Assembly (NCBI GenBank): GCA_947000775.1
Contig: CAMQGK010000552.1
Span: 3,332,501-3,396,500 of the forward strand
Origin: Pterois miles
Taxonomy: Eukaryota; Chordata; Actinopteri; Perciformes; Scorpaenidae
Reading direction: 5' to 3'
Length of the DNA stretch: 64,000 bases
Shown here: positions 1 through 11,493 of the stretch, in pieces
Layout: each line of letters opens with the position of its first letter
Position numbering within the stretch: position 1 is the first letter of the stretch
Notes under the pieces: generated by a model
Seen by the model: the letters and a program-made list of their open reading frames with translations, nothing else
What the model was told of the DNA's origin: nothing
Database searches by the model: none
Translations under genes and position numbers: made by a program

Positions 1-2551
1 CTGGGATACTATAGAAACATGGCAGCTGGCTTGGTGAAAAGGACCCTCCCTATACAGATATAAACGTCATTCTAAGGTAATTAAAACACAACTTCTCTTA
101 TTTTCATGTGATTATACACTAAAGAAAACATACGTACTAATATTATATTCCATTTCCACCAATAGATCCCCTAATTATTACACACTGGTCCTTTAAACAA
201 AAATTATTGAATGAATGTTTTTCATCTTTTCACATTAAGTCTGTAAGTCAGTACTTCATATGTGTATTTTATCTTTAGGGGAGGACTGAGTAATTATTAA
301 TCTTTATCAATCTCTATTTGCAACCAACTGCAACACTGACAGAATTTATCTCCAGCACAAGTCTTTGGCAAAGTGCCCCTTCATCACTTCTGTCCTTTTG
401 AATCACTGTAGGCTGCCACTTACTCACAACAAATTGACAGTTTTACCGCAGACAAATGAGTTAACAAATAAGATGTATGAACGATGCCAATGATCTCGAG
501 CAGTGCCTCCCAAACACTTTCATGTGAAGGACCCCTAAAGTGACACAAATTAGACTAGAGTCCCCCATTTTTATGTGTTGATGATTTCATCCCAGGGTCC
601 CTATTAGTTTATTTGTATTATTTATAATACATGCATTCTGTCATCATGTTGCTTATGGATAGAATTATAGTGAAAATAATGATTCCCCTTTTTGCTTGGG
701 TCCGCCTGATAACCCCTCAAGGACTCCTGGGGTTCACCAGACCCCACTTTGGGAACCACTGATCCCATATGACCAAAGTTCTAGTGATATATATAGTGAT
801 ATAACTTTGTCATTTCTGTTTTTGGCTAAAGCAAGAGTTTTAAAATCTTTATCTGGAATATTTGTCCACCACTGTTAAGCAAATAAGCAGGTGTGGTATT
901 AACATTTCAAAGTCTGGGAAGCTTTTACTCCTTTCCAGAATATATAATACGATTTAAGGGGTGAAATGCTTTAATGTCACCTAAAAAATTACAGCACCTA
1001 CTCAAGAAATCACTGAGTGACTGGCACTTATCTTGCTTTACAGGCAGTCTGGAGGTGGTATATGTATTATCACACATAATTTGATGGAGGGACAGATATA
1101 ACACATGCAATACACTGCAAAGGTAGAGTATTTGAGAAGGATATTTACCTTTCGTAGCCCTTCCACCCTCCTTCTATGTGACGCATGTTAAAGACTATAC
1201 GCACTAGCAGTCAACGGAGCCCAAGTCAAACATCTGCATCCTTAATCCAAGGATACATTCATACAAAAGCTACACAATATGTTATACATCCTGTTTGAAG
1301 CAGGTAAATACATCATTAAAACATTTATTTAAGATTTAGCTAATCTCTTTAATTACATGAAGAGATAAAAGTGTCGGTATTGGATCAACTGGTTTGTTTT
1401 AAAGGAAGGGAGAGATCTTTTCCAAAAAATGACCATGGACCAACACCCTTGCGTGGGCAAACACTGCTGCCAATCAGTGCGTAACTGTGTGGGCACTTGA
1501 CCAACAGTGAATTTTCATTTGTGAGCATGTTGAGTCAGCAACCAAAAGAGCTGCCTGTTGAAGTGTTTGCACATTGAAAGATTATACATGTTAGATAACC
1601 TCTCTCCTTTTACCTGTATGTACAAACAATACAGATTTTCTTTTCTCAGCCCTTCGATGAAAAATGCTGTTATAAACTGCATGCTTTGATTGTCGGCCAG
1701 TCAGGATAGGGTTTAGTTTCATGGTTTAGTTTTCATGAGGAAAGAGGAAAGTTGAGCCACTGGGGTTCCAGTAAAAGCAACAATTCTTGTTATCCTTCAC
1801 CTGCCCTTCTAGCCTGAAAGGGGTTAGGGTGAGTTACTGTCAGATTAAGTTTTGCCATACTCAAACTCAAACACTTGCAAATCAGAGAGGGTTTGTTACA
1901 GGATATGAAACGACCATGTCTGACTGTTAATGAAAGCTTTAGTCACCTACAGAGAGGCTTATTATTTGAGATTTAAATGTGCAGCTCAGCCAGAAGAGGG
2001 AATGGAAACCACTCTATACTTGGCCTGCAATAAAGCTCATTTTTTTCCCCCCAAAAGGTTAATTTGTTATTTTAAAGCCAACTTCTAGAGACATTTGTCT
2101 CCTTTGATGAGTCTCCGCAACTTTTACTTAATGTTGTGCAGTTTTGTAAGCCTTGTCTGTGAGGGCTGGCAGGTCTATGTATGAGTAGATCACTGGCGAT
2201 TTAGTAGGATAAAACTAGTCCAATCTCCACATGCTGTGCCAGCAGGATACCATTGAAAAATATCTACTTTAATGGCCGTGTAATAAGTTGAATTTAGCAT
2301 TTCATAGATAAAGGTTATTTTTCCACAACACCTATTTAGCTGCAGTGTCAGTTTGTGTCATTTGTGATACAGAAGCCTGCTGCCACTGTTAGATTTGCAT
2401 ACATATCTGTTCAATTTGTTATTTATATCACGTCACTAAGAACAACACTGACATTGAAACTAAACTAGCATACACCCATTGATCTTAAAACAACAATAAG
2501 AAGTAGCAGGATCTCAGCAATGACATGAGAGCAAGCCATGATAGAGGATAC
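1..2551. other. armc9 intron (left part), no exon recognised
   Basis: AT-rich sequence left of the last readable armc9 exon. I looked on the minus strand for the coiled-coil and armadillo exons expected next in ARMC9 and found none I could support, so this is probably one long intron. The only structured item seen is the hAT-like element at 501-761. Confidence 0.5.
501..761. mobile_element. non-autonomous hAT-like element (MITE)
   Basis: The left end begins CAGTGCCTCCCAAACACTTT. The right end, read on the other strand, begins CAGTGGTTCCCAAAGTGGGG. These are matching terminal inverted repeats of the CAGTGGTTCNCAAA type known for hAT elements. The interior (about 260 bp) has no transposase. 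The 8-bp flanks match only weakly, so the target-site duplication has decayed or the ends are slightly off. Confidence 0.65.
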
Positions 2552-4591
2552 ATATAAATTCAGCAGTCTCGGAGTGTTGGACGGCTTCAGTGTCACTGAC
2601 AGAAAGGGCTCCAGCCTCTCCCTCAACTGTGGTATCCAGGAGTCCTGGATATACGAAATGGGGGATGGGAGAAAATATTGTGATGTTCTTGTGATTACTA
2701 GTTGGAAATAATCAACTTAATTATGCAATAATGTTACATATTTAGCTGAGCACCTGGAAAAGATCTTTGAAGGAGGGGTGGACAGTAGGGTTGGGAACAA
2801 AAGGCAAGGCATAATAAGGCAGGAACTCTGCAGTCTGGCTCAGCGCTGCTCCCCGAGTCCCCAGGTACTGCCTGAAGTGGGATATCCTCTCCTCAAACTC
2901 AGTTTGGTCCTGGAGAAAGAATCAGGTTTTCAAATATTTATTTCAAGTCAATACCAAAATGTCAGTTCAGCCCACTACATAATTTAAAGGAACAATATGT
3001 AGTAATGACAGCTAGTGTTTTGAAATGGGCATTGCAGTCCAAATTCAAAACACTGGAGCTATGGCTCGTCTGAATCCCTTCATCGGCTGTGTGTCTCAAA
3101 TACTCGCTGCCTTGATAACCCAGCTGCACACGGACCACAGAGAGATGAGCCAAGGCTTTTAAGGTTGGGTAGAATCTAACATTAACATTGTCTGTTGATC
3201 CAGTTTGTATGCTTGTGTCCATAACTGCAGAAATATGCGTTTGAATAATGTGTTTCATACATGGCAATGGGGTGCTGAAATGGGCAGTGGATGATATCAC
3301 ACAGACCAAAACAAAAACAGATTTTCTGGACCGGAATAGAAATTTCAGAGGAGAGCATACTGGCTATAGTATTGTTGTCAGAGAAGTATTTCAATTCAGC
3401 ATGTTTCCTTAATCTCTAATGACATATCATGGTAATTTCATGATTTATTACAGTAGATATGGTACATATTGGCCCTATATTACATTTCCTCTGTTGCATA
3501 CGCCTATTTTCTTCAATAAGATTGTGGCCCACTACCCCTGGAAACTGAAGAAGCTGTTACTTTTAGAATATAATGTTACATCCATATAAATAAAATAAAC
3601 TCAAACTCAGACCTATACCTTGATAAGCATACTATAGAAGTTAGAAACAAAACTGATCCCAGCCCACAGCCCACTGAGAACAAGCCTGTAGCACAGCTTA
3701 GTGGACATTTTTTCAAATAGCAGCTTTTGCTTCTCAACCACAGGGTTTTGTTTGAAGATCATCAAAACAGAGTAATGCTTTTGTTAAAATAATATTACAA
3801 CAAAAACTGAAAAAAATAATTTGGCTCTACATACATGTCTACAAGAGTGCCTCCTGAGTGGGTAGATGGTGAAGTGGATGTGAAGGTAAAACTCCAGGCT
3901 CTGGGCCTCTGGGTCGGTATCTTTTATCTCACAGGGAATATTCTCTGTCCACAGTTCAAAGAACACTTTATGGTCTCCATCGTCAAAAGAGCTGAGGAGG
4001 TCTCTCTGGAAAGTTGGGGAAAAATACATCAGCAGTGTGCTACTTCTTAATAATCCTTTTATTTATATATCACACAATGATAACTAACAACACACATTTT
4101 AAAAAGGATGTTTAGATAATTTTACAAAACATATGTTTTAAAACATGTGAGCCAGTCATCCCTAGCTGCCATCTCCCCAAATAATCAACAAACGTGACTT
4201 ATAAGAATTGTAAGATTTACCTGAATGCCACGAGTCTTTGAGTCTCTGAGAGTACTTCCTTGAGGCTTTGAGACAAGCTTGCCTTTACTTTTGCACTCCT
4301 TGTCAAATCCTTGAACAGTCTCTTCAAATTCCTCAAACTTAAGGTACTTCAAAAGACGCAAAACAAGCACAATAAGGGCATTAACTCCACCTTAACCAGT
4401 GCAGAGTGAAGCTATGTTTTTAATCATCAATATTAAACAAGCTGCACAGATCTCTACAATATCATGCTATGCTGTATTATTTCTGCTCATTCAGTTTTAC
4501 ACATTGCTCGGTGCGCTTTCTCAAAATTTGGATTTGTTACCTCCTTGATCATCCCTAGAAGATCGGCTTCTGTTGCCAAGATGTCCCCCAT
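2552..4591 (-). CDS. armc9: armc9, 5' coding exons (partial, continues left of window)
   Basis: LisH and armadillo-repeat protein of the basal body and primary cilium; human ARMC9 mutations cause Joubert syndrome. Five phase-0 exons read on the minus strand: 4541-4591, 4221-4346, 3835-4005, 2754-2909 and 2552-2644, giving 199 residues. The start is the ATG at 4591, opening MGDILATEADLLGMIKE, which lines up with the N-terminus I recall for ARMC9 (MGDIL...). The LisH region spans residues 1-40, with YLKFEEFEETVQGFDKE in exon 2. Later landmarks are FFELWTENI, LEFYLHIHFTIYPL, AALSQTAEFLPYYALPFVPN and SNTPRLLNLY. Every junction has GT-AG sites (donors gtaaca, gtaaat, gtatgt, gtgctc, gtatcc). The coiled-coil and armadillo repeats lie outside the window. 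Identification is from remembered family sequence, and the continuous alignment across all five junctions makes it strong. Confidence 0.93.
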
Positions 4592-5032
4592 CTTGGCTGC
4601 CCCCCTGGAACTCATGTGAGTGCCCAACACTTTAAAACACCTACTGGCAGCAAAGGTGTCTTCTCTCATTAAATAACGTTTGCATTTTCATCAAGCATTC
4701 TGCAGAGCCTGCGAGGATGACAGCACATGGCACTATTAATAGTTATACAAGTGTAGTACCCAAAGAACTTCATCACAAAGCGTTTTCGTTTTACTACGGC
4801 GTATTTCAAAGTTTAATACAAATTTTTTAATGTTATACTGTAGTAATAATACACACTTCTATTTTCCACTGGTATTTTACAGCGGTAAAATCACACAGTG
4901 AACAGAGCAATCCGTTTTTATGCTTCTGAACTGAACATTTACTTCAATAGTCAACATCAGCGACAACATTAACGTTAGCAAAATGCGGTAAACTGGCTGC
5001 CAAGCTAATCGGTTAACGTTATCTGACGATAC

Positions 5033-5083
5033 CTTGTCATCTAATTGTAGGATATAGTGTAATATCGCGTTCAATGTCTTCAT
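5033..5083 (-). other. armc9: probable 5' non-coding exon of armc9
   Basis: A short open stretch starting MKTLNAILHYILQLDDK ends at a good minus-strand donor (gacaag then gtatcg). Joined to the most plausible acceptor before the armc9 start (ctgccagtag near 4637), it meets a stop within two codons. I therefore read it as 5' UTR carrying a short upstream ORF, not as the N-terminus. The position fits a first exon starting in the 5.1-5.3 kb region. Confidence 0.4.
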
Positions 5084-5274
5084 CCGCAGCTGAAACGTAT
5101 ATAATCCATTTTCAACAAGGTTTCTGGGCTTCTGTTATACTGATATTAGTCGGCCAGCCACGAGCTAGCAACCGTACACAGAGAGAGAGACTCTACAACA
5201 TAGCAACCAAACTGTTGGGAAATGCAGGCCGGAAAGTAGAGGCGGGCGTCGTAAATAGAGGCAACACTTTTCCG

Positions 5275-5312
5275 CACACTCCAGTCCAGTAAGTGGCAGA
5301 AATGCAACCAAG
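5275..5312 (+). repeat. short conserved-looking motif at armc9 5' end
   Basis: CACACTCCAGTCCAGTAAGTGGCAGAAATGCAACC resembles the stretch at 47900-47936 upstream of polr2h (CACACTCCAGGCCTGTAGGTGGCAGCAATGCACC). I recognise it as a dispersed fish sequence. It is placed near the presumed start of armc9 and of the divergent exons. Confidence 0.45.
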
Positions 5313-5326
5313 CTGAGTTTGAGCAG

Positions 5327-5640
5327 ATGGCGCTGACTTACTCTGACAGATTAGTGTCTACCAATACAGTGACAGTAGAAATGAGGAAAGGTAGGGACAG
5401 TTTCAGCCACATAGCTGTTTTTATTTGTTATAACAGCCCGTTTAAAGCTAATGTTTGGAACAAGGTAGCTTACGTTAGCTGCTGTAAGCTCTCCTTTCCC
5501 TAATTAAATGTGCTATGTAGTATCAATATCCCTTTCCAGTGTATGAGGACACTTGCCGACCTGCAGCCGGTAATTTGACTTTACTTTCGCCTTTACATCC
5601 TGCTCAGGTACCCTGGTGGCTGCAGCCTCACACGGTGTAA
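5327..5640 (+). CDS. candidate divergent gene, two small exons, product unknown
   Basis: ATG at 5327 opens MALTYSDRLVSTNTVTVEMR and ends at a donor (aaag then gtaggg, exon end 5390). A polypyrimidine-AG acceptor (ccctttccag) precedes 5540. Joining keeps the frame and adds VYEDTCRPAAGNLTLL, running to a stop at about 5640, or continuing through a possible donor near 5608 (gtaccc). The total is about 54 residues. I recognise no family. It may be the coding start of a divergent neighbour of armc9, a non-coding transcript, or the 5' remnant of a gene broken by the repeats to its right. The evidence is only splice sites and frame continuity. Confidence 0.3.
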
Positions 5641-5915
5641 ATGTGATGAGCTCCGCTGCTCTCCTGGCTGACTAGTTGCTGACTCCTCCAAAGCTGCAAG
5701 GTTGTTATTATATGACTATTATTATACTCCCCTGTCTGTTTGATGCATTGAACTACAGTCCAGTCACACCTTTTAAATCAACAGGTGATAGTTACCTTTT
5801 CAACCCTCTGAGACCCACAGTAGACCCGTTTTTATCTTTTTGTAGGGTGGCAAAGGGGGGTCTTTAGGGGGAGATGGCAGGTCAACAGTAGATGTCACAT
5901 AGAAGTAGTGTACAT

Positions 5916-7180
5916 GAGATAAGATAAGATTAACCTTTATTAATCCCCGGAGGGAAATTCGGGTGTCATAGCAGCAGCAACAACAGTACAGATGAATACA
6001 ATATAAGTAAAAGAGAATCGGCAATAAAATAAATATGTAGGACAGTAATAAGTAAAGTGTAGCAGGTGGTGGGTATTGTATATGCATAGCATATATATGT
6101 AATTATATAATTATATGTAATTATATACATTTGATCCAGGAATAAATACGGAACAGATGATCACAGAGTCACATGGGGGTCAGACCTTGGTTATGGAGCC
6201 TGATGGCCACCAAAAGAAAGGACTGACCCAGACGGTTTGTGGTGTGCCGAGGGTGGATCAGTCTCTGGCTGAATGTACTCCTCATCTGGACCAGTTGGTC
6301 ATAGAGGGGGTGGGAGGGGTTCTTCAGAATAGACTCCAGCTTCCTCCTGGTCCTCCCCTCTGCCACCACCTCCAGACTGTCCAGCTCACATCCAACCACA
6401 GACCCAGCCCTCCTCACCAGTTTGTTAAGTTTGGTGGCATCTCTGGTGCTGGTCCTCAGCCTTCTCAGGAAAAATAGTTTGCTCTGTTCCTTCCTGTAGA
6501 GGGCCTCGGAGTTGTTGGACCAGTCCAGTTTATTGTTTAAGTGAACTCCCAGGAACTTGTAGTTGTCCACCACCTCCACCTCCTCCCCACGGATAGTGAT
6601 GGGAGTAGGGGAGCTCTTCCTCCTCCTCCGGAAATCTACCACCAGCTCTTTGGTCTTACCAATATTGAGCTGGAGGTGGTTGATGTCGCACCACCTCACG
6701 AAGTTCTCCACAAGGGTCCTGTACTCCTCCTCATTGTCGTCTGTGATGCAGCCGACGATGGAGGAGTCATCGGAGAACTTCTGCAGGTGGCATGTTCCGG
6801 AGTTGAAGCAGAAGTTGGAGGTGTAGATGGTGAACAGGAACGGTGACAGCACAGTTCCCTGGGGAGCACCGGTGTTGCTCACCAGCACGTCAGACAGGCT
6901 GCCCTGCAGTCTAACACTGTGGTCTGCTGGTGAGGTAGTCCGTAATCCAGTCCACCAGGTCGTGGTCTACCTGCATAGCTGAGAGCTTCTCAGCTAGCCG
7001 GTGTGGTTGGACTGTATTGAATGCACTGGAGAAGTCAAAGAACATGATTCTCACTGCTCTGCGGCTTCTCCAGGTGTGTGTAGGCTCTGTGGAGCATGTA
7101 GATGAATCTCCTGAGACAACTCTTTCCTTTGCTTCCTCTGGTCCTTGTTGAGTGTGGTACACACCATGTCACCAAACAGC
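5916..7180 (-). mobile_element. 5'-truncated LINE (L2/Rex-like reverse transcriptase), degenerate
   Basis: On the minus strand a reverse transcriptase is readable in two pieces: 6911-7162 with RIMFFDFSSAFNTVQPH, and 6169-6888 with APQGTVLSPFLFTIYTS and the catalytic-type KFSDDSS. Further on is a tail with GEEVEVVDNYKFLGVHL. The pieces are in different frames with a break near 6900, and the endonuclease and N-terminus are missing, so it is dead. The 3' UTR (5916-6168) ends in TTAATCTTATCTTATCT on the element strand. This is the tandem tail typical of this fish LINE group, and the same tail recurs at 49594-49935. Confidence 0.88.
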
Positions 7181-7799
7181 ACAGTGACTACCTGTAGCCC
7201 TATATGTAGGCCCACTGACTGATTACAAGATTGTAGACACCTGTGATGCTATTTAATGGACACACCTTGGATTAACATGTCTCTTTGGTTACATTATTTT
7301 CAGTCTTTTCTAGGGGTACCATAATTTTTGTCCAGGGCTGTTTCATGAGTTCATTTTTTTTAAATAATTCTGTGGAAACATGGTTGAAAAGCAATCTCTG
7401 ACTTTCAATGGATAAATTTCATAGCATTTTTATTTTACTTTTGTCAGATTCAAGTTATTTCTGTGACCACTGTGAGTTTTTTTGTCATTAACCAAAGGGT
7501 ACCAACAATTTTGTCCATGTGTGTCCATTGTTGGAGCAATTTTGCGGTTGATACCACTTGTTAAACAGATCTGATGCTAAATTTGTTCATTTTTTTACCA
7601 TTTGAGAATTGGTACACATTATCTATAATCCCTCCAAAATGCCACATGAAGTCTCCAAGATAGAGGTGGTCGCCAGGTCAGCAGACGACTGCTGGAGTAC
7701 AACGGCATAATTTAGATCTGTGGCTGGCTGGAAAAGGCTATTAGAGGAGGATCGATAACTTAAAAAACACAATATTATTTACAGATCACAATATTATGT
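7181..7799. repeat. interspersed repeat fragment; otherwise no feature
   Basis: Two copies of a motif in the same orientation, aggggtaccataatttttgtcca near 7311 and aagggtaccaacaattttgtcca near 7495, bracket an AT-rich segment. I recognise this layout from dispersed fish repeats, probably the remains of a DNA transposon, but cannot name the family. No gene is seen. The last 60 bases hold small direct repeats of acaatattatttacagat leading into the tandem array. Confidence 0.4.
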
Positions 7800-7856
7800 A
7801 CAGATTCCTTAAAATTACAATATTATTTTTATTAACTTATATATCTTAGTGAACTT

Positions 7857-8599
7857 TTAACACTTCTTTGCTTTTTTTGCAGGTGGTGTCATCGGCTCTG
7901 GCTCTTCTGAAATGTCCACATCATACGTAGGAGGATACACTAGATCCCCGTAGGATGCTTCCACATGAACCAGCCCGTCTTCACTGACAGAGGATTTAAA
8001 AGAGGGACGGTTCAACCTCTCCCACAGCTTGTGCTTGATTAAGCGTCCAAGGCTCAAACTGTACGGTTTAAGTCGGCCACTCTTGTACCTGTGAAAGGCG
8101 GAAGAAACAGACATGTAATCATAATGCTGATTAAAACCAGTGACAGATTTTTAGGTTGCAGTTATTGAAGAATATAATAATCTGATAAAGAGTCAACATA
8201 CTTCAACATATCATCGACCACTTCATGGTAGATCCGCTGGTATTCTTCCACCGAGTGGTTGTGGATCCTCAGAGGGGAGTCGCGGCGCAGTGGAGTGGAG
8301 GAGGACCAGGGGCTGGGGGCCACTTTGGAGACCACTGGTAGCTGCGCATCTGGGATGGAGGCACCAGATCTTGGAACCAAACCCAACACCCCAGGCATGT
8401 CAGCAGCTGAGGTGGAGGGTTGAGGAGTTGGGAGATGATTCACTACCTCTGGACACTCCTCAGCGGGACGAGCCACGGAGGTCCTCTTCCTCTTCTTGAG
8501 AGGGTTGGCAGAGGGAGCAGAGCTCTGGTGCTCCTGAGGAAAGTCAGCAACACACGAGAGGATGTCAGTCTCCAGGTAACTCACAAGAGAAACATACAT
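7857..8599 (-). CDS. array gene, copy 1: unknown nuclear-type protein
   Basis: Most diverged member of the family (fully described at copy 2). Exons are 8202-8599 and 7857-8088. It differs by Arg for Leu before the first Met, EEYQRIYHE in place of EEYQQIYHE, SFKSSVSED, and EPMTPPAKKAKKC at the C-terminus. The frame and splice sites are intact. A TTTATT at 7828-7833 gives an AATAAA on the gene strand about 25 bases past the stop. This copy lies at the array edge and lacks the G-rich 3' flank of the others. Its putative upstream exon is frameshifted. Confidence 0.6.
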
Positions 8600-9230
8600 C
8601 CGATGCACTGCAGAGGACTCATTTGTCAGTTGTCTGTCTCAAAACATTTAGTATTCACAATCTAGTCCAGCATGTGTTTACCATTTTGTAAAACTGTCTG
8701 ATTCTCTTTTATCAAAATATTAAAATCAAATGTGTGACCTGGTCGTCTCTGCATGGACACCCTACTCTCTCTGCCCGGTGTGCAGGGACATGAGCTCCCC
8801 TGAATGCAGGGATTGTGAGCATTTCTCTAAAATCTACTTTTTTTTTTTTGCCATACATTTATATTTTTCTGTGTCTTCATCATCATGGATCATGTGTAAA
8901 ATTAGACTATTATTGATGTATGATTCACATATGAGACTGTCATGGATGCTATTGGTGCCATCACCATCAAAGCGTGGAGAGCAGTATCAAAACCTTCGCT
9001 CTATTTAATTGAAACATCAGAAAAAAAAAAAACTTTCTTAGTCACTGAATTGCCATTTTTCATTTCTGTTTTGGAGCATGTAAAATATTCCCTAAAATGT
9101 CCCCATAAAAAGGGTCAGATTAACCTCAGGGGGTTTAGCTGCTGGGCCCCTATTAACCCTTGTTCCTCACACACTGTGCAGTAATATGTGCTGAAATATT
9201 ACCTGGCCCCAGATTAGCTGTGGTAATCTT

Positions 9231-9620
9231 AATAAATATGCCTACATTCATTCATCGTCAACCGCTTATCCCGTTAGGGGCCGCGCGGGGCTGGAGCCGA
9301 TCCCAGCTAGCATTGGGCAAAGGCGGGGTTCACCTTGGACAGGTCGCCAGTCCATCGCAGGGCACATAGAGACAGACAACCATTCACGCTCCTATTCACA
9401 CCTACGGGCAATTTAGTGTCATCAATTAACCTAAATTGCATGTTTTCGGACGGTGGGAGGAAGCCGGAGTACCCGGAGAAAACCCACGCTAACACGGGGA
9501 GAACATACAAACTCCACACAGAAGAGTCCCAAGCCGGAATCGAACCTGCAACCCTCTTGCTGTGAGACGACAGCGCTAACCACTACACCACCGTGCAGCC
9601 CATCTGAATAAATATGCCTA
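9231..9620 (-). mobile_element. tRNA-headed SINE inserted in array copy 1, with target-site duplication
   Basis: An insert of about 362 bp (9245-9606) is present only in copy 1. It is flanked by a perfect 14-bp duplication AATAAATATGCCTA at 9231-9244 and 9607-9620. On the minus strand it starts GGGCTGCACGGTGGTGTAGT. It has a pol III A box (TGGTGTAGTGGTTAGC, 9575-9590) and B box (GGTTCGATTCC, 9536-9546), then a body with TGTATGTTCTCCCCGTGTTA and CGGGATAAGCGGTTGACGAT near its 3' end. This composition is a well-known fish SINE type. It accounts for the longer first unit. Confidence 0.92.
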
Positions 9621-10379
9621 TTTTAATATGGGAATATGCTAAATGTCAATGACGCACATTTAACAGGCTTGGTATTATATTTCAGTGCTGCATTTTCATT
9701 CAAACAAATCAATTAAATTAACACAAACCACTAAGCTGCCATACTGATTGAGAATATAATGTCACATATCTGGTGCAATAAATTCAGGTACTTTAGAGTT
9801 TTACTCCTGGCTACACTTGAATTCACAGTAGCACTGTGTCCCAGCTGGAGGTTGGATGATATACATTTGTGATATACAGTACAGTATATTATATTATTAG
9901 ATACATAAAAAGATTAAATTAGAAATATCTGGTGGCTCAGGAAGCCATTTTGTGACCATTTTTGTTCTTTTTTTCAACAAATAGGTGAATTATTCCAGTC
10001 CAGTTTTCCCTACAATGTATTAACGTGCTTTAAAATATTAATAACTGATTTCCATGTCATTATATCTGGTGTAGCTCTATGATGTGACTCTGGGGTTGGG
10101 GCAGTGTTCATGGCAGTCTGTTAACAATGTACCATGAAGGCTCTGAAAACCTCGACTGTAAATGACCTAAAACTCACTGCACATGGGAGAAGTTTGCCTT
10201 CAGGGTTTTCTGCCTGAAATGTAGGTAAGGTTTAGGAAAACATAATAGTTTGGGTTGAAATAAACCCTTTCTGCCAGTAAGCCCTGTACGCAAAAACAAA
10301 TGTTCAAATCTCACATTGTCCATGGTGGAAGTTAGTGGCGTCAAGCTCATCAGTCTCAGTGGCTCTTTACTCCCGGTCG

Positions 10380-10560
10380 GGATGCAACAAATCCTCAGTT
10401 TCTGTGCCATTTTCCAGTAACTTGTGTGAAAAGTTGCTAAAAAAAACTTTTGTCGACTGTGTTCGCTGGTGTTCGTTTAAGAAATGCTGTTTTAGAATTG
10501 ATGCGCCCGGACATGGCAACCATGGCAACCAGGGCAACCTTCACATTCATTTTAAATTCT
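10380..10560 (-). pseudogene. candidate upstream exon, array copy 1, frameshifted
   Basis: Homologous to the candidate first exon of copies 2-8 (described at 15333-15511). The run inside GTTGCTAAAAAAAACTTTT has one more A than in copies 2-7, which breaks the GRINSKTAF reading frame. If that exon is coding in the other copies, copy 1 has lost this version of its N-terminus. Confidence 0.35.
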
Positions 10561-10859
10561 GCAGTTTCATCCAATCAGCTGCTAAAGATCTGAGATCAGG
10601 TCCATACCTAACTACTGTATGAATTTCAGAGGGGCCAACATGGAGCCGAGTTATGGCTCTTTTATTTACTTCTATTACAGATTAAAATGCTCGTTTGAAT
10701 GTGATTAAGTCTGTTATAGGTTCAGTTGATGTGTTTACCAGTAGTAAGTACCTGTTGTCCTTCCTTTGAGTTTAGTAAATACCTGTAGTCGTCATACAGC
10801 AGCAGGACCGTTATGACCATATGTGAAGATTTTGCAGTCCGCTTCAGAAACAAAATCAC

Positions 10860-11493
10860 TGGCTTTTACCATATGAACCCAGCAGAGCCCTCAGGTCTTC
10901 TGGAAGTGGTCTTTTAACTGAACCCAAAGTTAGGACTAAAACATACGGTGAGCCATCTTTTTATGACTACGCCCCCCGTTTCTGGAATAAGCTGCCTGAA
11001 GATCTGAGGCGACATGTAATATTAATAGTTTTAAAAGTAAGCCTAAGACCCATCTTTTTAGTCTGTCCTTTAACTATTTTTTTTTAGTTAGATCCACTTT
11101 ATATATTTCAAATTATTCATTTTATTTATTTTATTTCCTATATTTTAAATTCGTTCAGTTTTATTCATTTTTTAATTGTTTTAATATTTCAAAGTTAATC
11201 AATTTTAGATATTTTGTGATATTCCCTTTTATTTTATTCTGCTTTACATATTTTTAAATGTGTTCAGTTTTATTTGCGTAAAACTTTTAATACTTTTCCT
11301 CATTTGTTTCCTCAATTCATTTTAATTCAAGATGGCGTTTCCTCAGTTTTTCTCCAGTATTTAGATTTGTGATGATGTAACGTGATTGTCGATTGTATGA
11401 CTTGTGTGAGTGCTGATTGTAAAGCACTTTGTGCTACATTTCCTTTCTATGAAAAGTGCTAAACAAATAAAGTTGTTATTATTGTTATTATTA
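10860..11493 (+). mobile_element. 5'-truncated LINE inside unit 1
   Basis: Same LINE remnant as in every unit (described at 15819-16452). Here the frame of the C-terminal peptide is broken after APRFWNKLPEDLR by a missing base in the ggcgacatg region. Confidence 0.75.

Noticed and set aside
3600..3745. Minus-strand open stretch resembling a membrane exon (VVEKQKLLFEKMSTKLCYRL then LWAGISFVSNFYSMLIK) between armc9 exons
   Set aside because: The armc9 exons at 3835 and 2754 join directly in phase and align to the family without it. I saw no convincing acceptor before it. It could be a nested exon of something else, but the support is too weak.
8730..9008. Plus-strand frame in copy 1 with a Cys cluster (CPVCRDMSSPECRDCEHF)
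   Set aside because: It looks zinc-finger-like, but in the other units a TAG or base changes interrupt it, while the minus-strand gene stays intact. Probably chance.
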